Below, in pieces: positions 63,779 to 64,000 of a DNA stretch of 64,000 bases (within the stretch, counting starts at the first letter, position 1; each line of letters starts with the position of its first letter). Below the pieces are notes generated by a model, which worked only from the letters and a program-made list of their open reading frames with translations, made no database searches and was not told where the DNA came from. The stretch is from Methanohalobium evestigatum Z-7303 (GTDB lineage: Archaea > Halobacteriota > Methanosarcinia > Methanosarcinales > Methanosarcinaceae): positions 1,629,423 through 1,693,422 of the forward strand of contig NC_014253.1 of the NCBI RefSeq assembly GCF_000196655.1, given 5' to 3'. Both the position numbers and the translations under genes were made by a program.

Positions 63779-64000
63779 AAACTGTTTTTGGTGTTTTTGG
63801 CGACCCTGTGGAACATTCTCTGTCCCCTGACATGCACAATGCTGCATTTTCAGAACTTGGAATGGATAGTATATACCATGCGTTCAGAGTTGACAAAAAA
63901 TCGCTTGAATATGCCCTTAATGGAGCCAATGCTATGGGTTTTGGCGGAGTTAATATTACTGTACCCCTGAAACAGGAAGCGCTTAAATTTGTTAATACCG
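63775..64000 (+). CDS. aroE: Shikimate dehydrogenase AroE, C-terminal part beyond the window
   Basis: The first 75 codons are visible: FGVFGDPVEHSLSPDMHNAA, then GFGGVNITVPLKQEAL. This includes the shikimate-binding Ser pair and the catalytic Lys in VPLKQ. It reduces 3-dehydroshikimate with NADPH. ATG 63775 overlaps the aroD stop. The frame is open to the window edge. Confidence 0.94.
   Translation, partial: MKTVFGVFGDPVEHSLSPDMHNAAFSELGMDSIYHAFRVDKKSLEYALNGANAMGFGGVNITVPLKQEALKFVNT

Noticed and set aside
1-64000. CRISPR arrays or cas genes
   Set aside because: No regularly spaced direct repeats with unique spacers and no Cas motifs were found; the only nuclease-like systems are TnpB and the PD-(D/E)XK-like protein.

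Overview
The window is AT-rich archaeal DNA from a methanogen of the Methanosarcinales, most likely a halophilic methylotrophic genus such as Methanohalobium or a relative. The genus is inferred from gene content and style; no database was searched. Archaeal marks include Rpo4, eL21, eS17, SRP54, Kae1 and Bud32, Pus10 with TrmY, Tsr3, a GHMP-type shikimate kinase, the aroA'/aroB' entry to aromatic synthesis, split GMP synthetase subunit A, tRNA-Leu(CAA) and an initiator-type tRNA-Met, and TATA-like box A promoters. TTG and GTG starts are common. No rRNA or CRISPR array was seen.

Layout. 1-2.8 kb: the edge of an MgtC/DUF4010-type membrane protein, a metallophosphoesterase, a PP2C phosphatase and a small MM0924-like protein. 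2.8-4.1 kb: TnpB element 1. 4.2-12 kb: tRNA and translation genes (trmY, pus10, eL21, rpo4, DUF655, rsmA, a HemK-like methylase). This block is interrupted by a PAS sensor pseudogene that carries TnpB element 2. 12-13.5 kb: TnpB element 3. 13.5-21.3 kb: a two-subunit 2-oxoacid oxidoreductase, a secreted protein, a flavodoxin, purE, chorismate mutase, a CrtI-like oxidoreductase, shikimate kinase and a PD-(D/E)XK-like protein. 21.4-25 kb: a DUF1638 / hydantoinase-like / DUF1638 block. 25-36 kb: an accessory region with two large secreted proteins that share an N-terminal module and a C-terminal anchor, a mini-Hsp20, transporters, a MobB-MoaE fusion and a candidate structured RNA. 36.4-38.6 kb: kae1, bud32 and an ITPase. 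38.6-45 kb: hydrolases, a site-2 protease, cutA, tRNA-Leu, fumarase and tsr3. 45-46.4 kb: TnpB element 4. 46.6-50.5 kb: a DPS-like ferritin, a ZIP transporter, a 28-codon gene with a structured leader and an ABC exporter. 50.7-58.6 kb: pyrBI, dapBA, eS17, dinB and purine salvage. 58.8-64 kb: tRNA-Met, srp54, guaA and aroA'-aroB'-aroD-aroE, with aroE running off the edge.

How genes work together. Pus10 makes pseudouridine 54/55 in tRNA and TrmY methylates position 54. The aroA'B'DE cluster, shikimate kinase and chorismate mutase give most of the archaeal aromatic pathway in two blocks. pyrB/pyrI and dapA/dapB are overlapping pairs.

Most notable for follow-up: (i) two genes that lack any usual start codon but have ACG after a strong Shine-Dalgarno; (ii) four TnpB loci, two of which share ends and hairpin loops while encoding unlike TnpB proteins, and three of which lie convergent to a host gene so that any omega-RNA guide would be antisense to its 3' end; (iii) a short transcription unit at 48.43-48.76 kb with a structured leader, a 28-codon ORF and a terminator; (iv) a two-hairpin RNA candidate at 30.0-30.1 kb; (v) a chain of TTTAAA-centred palindromes at 9.44-9.50 kb. 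Hairpins were found by eye; no folding energies, alignments or searches were run.
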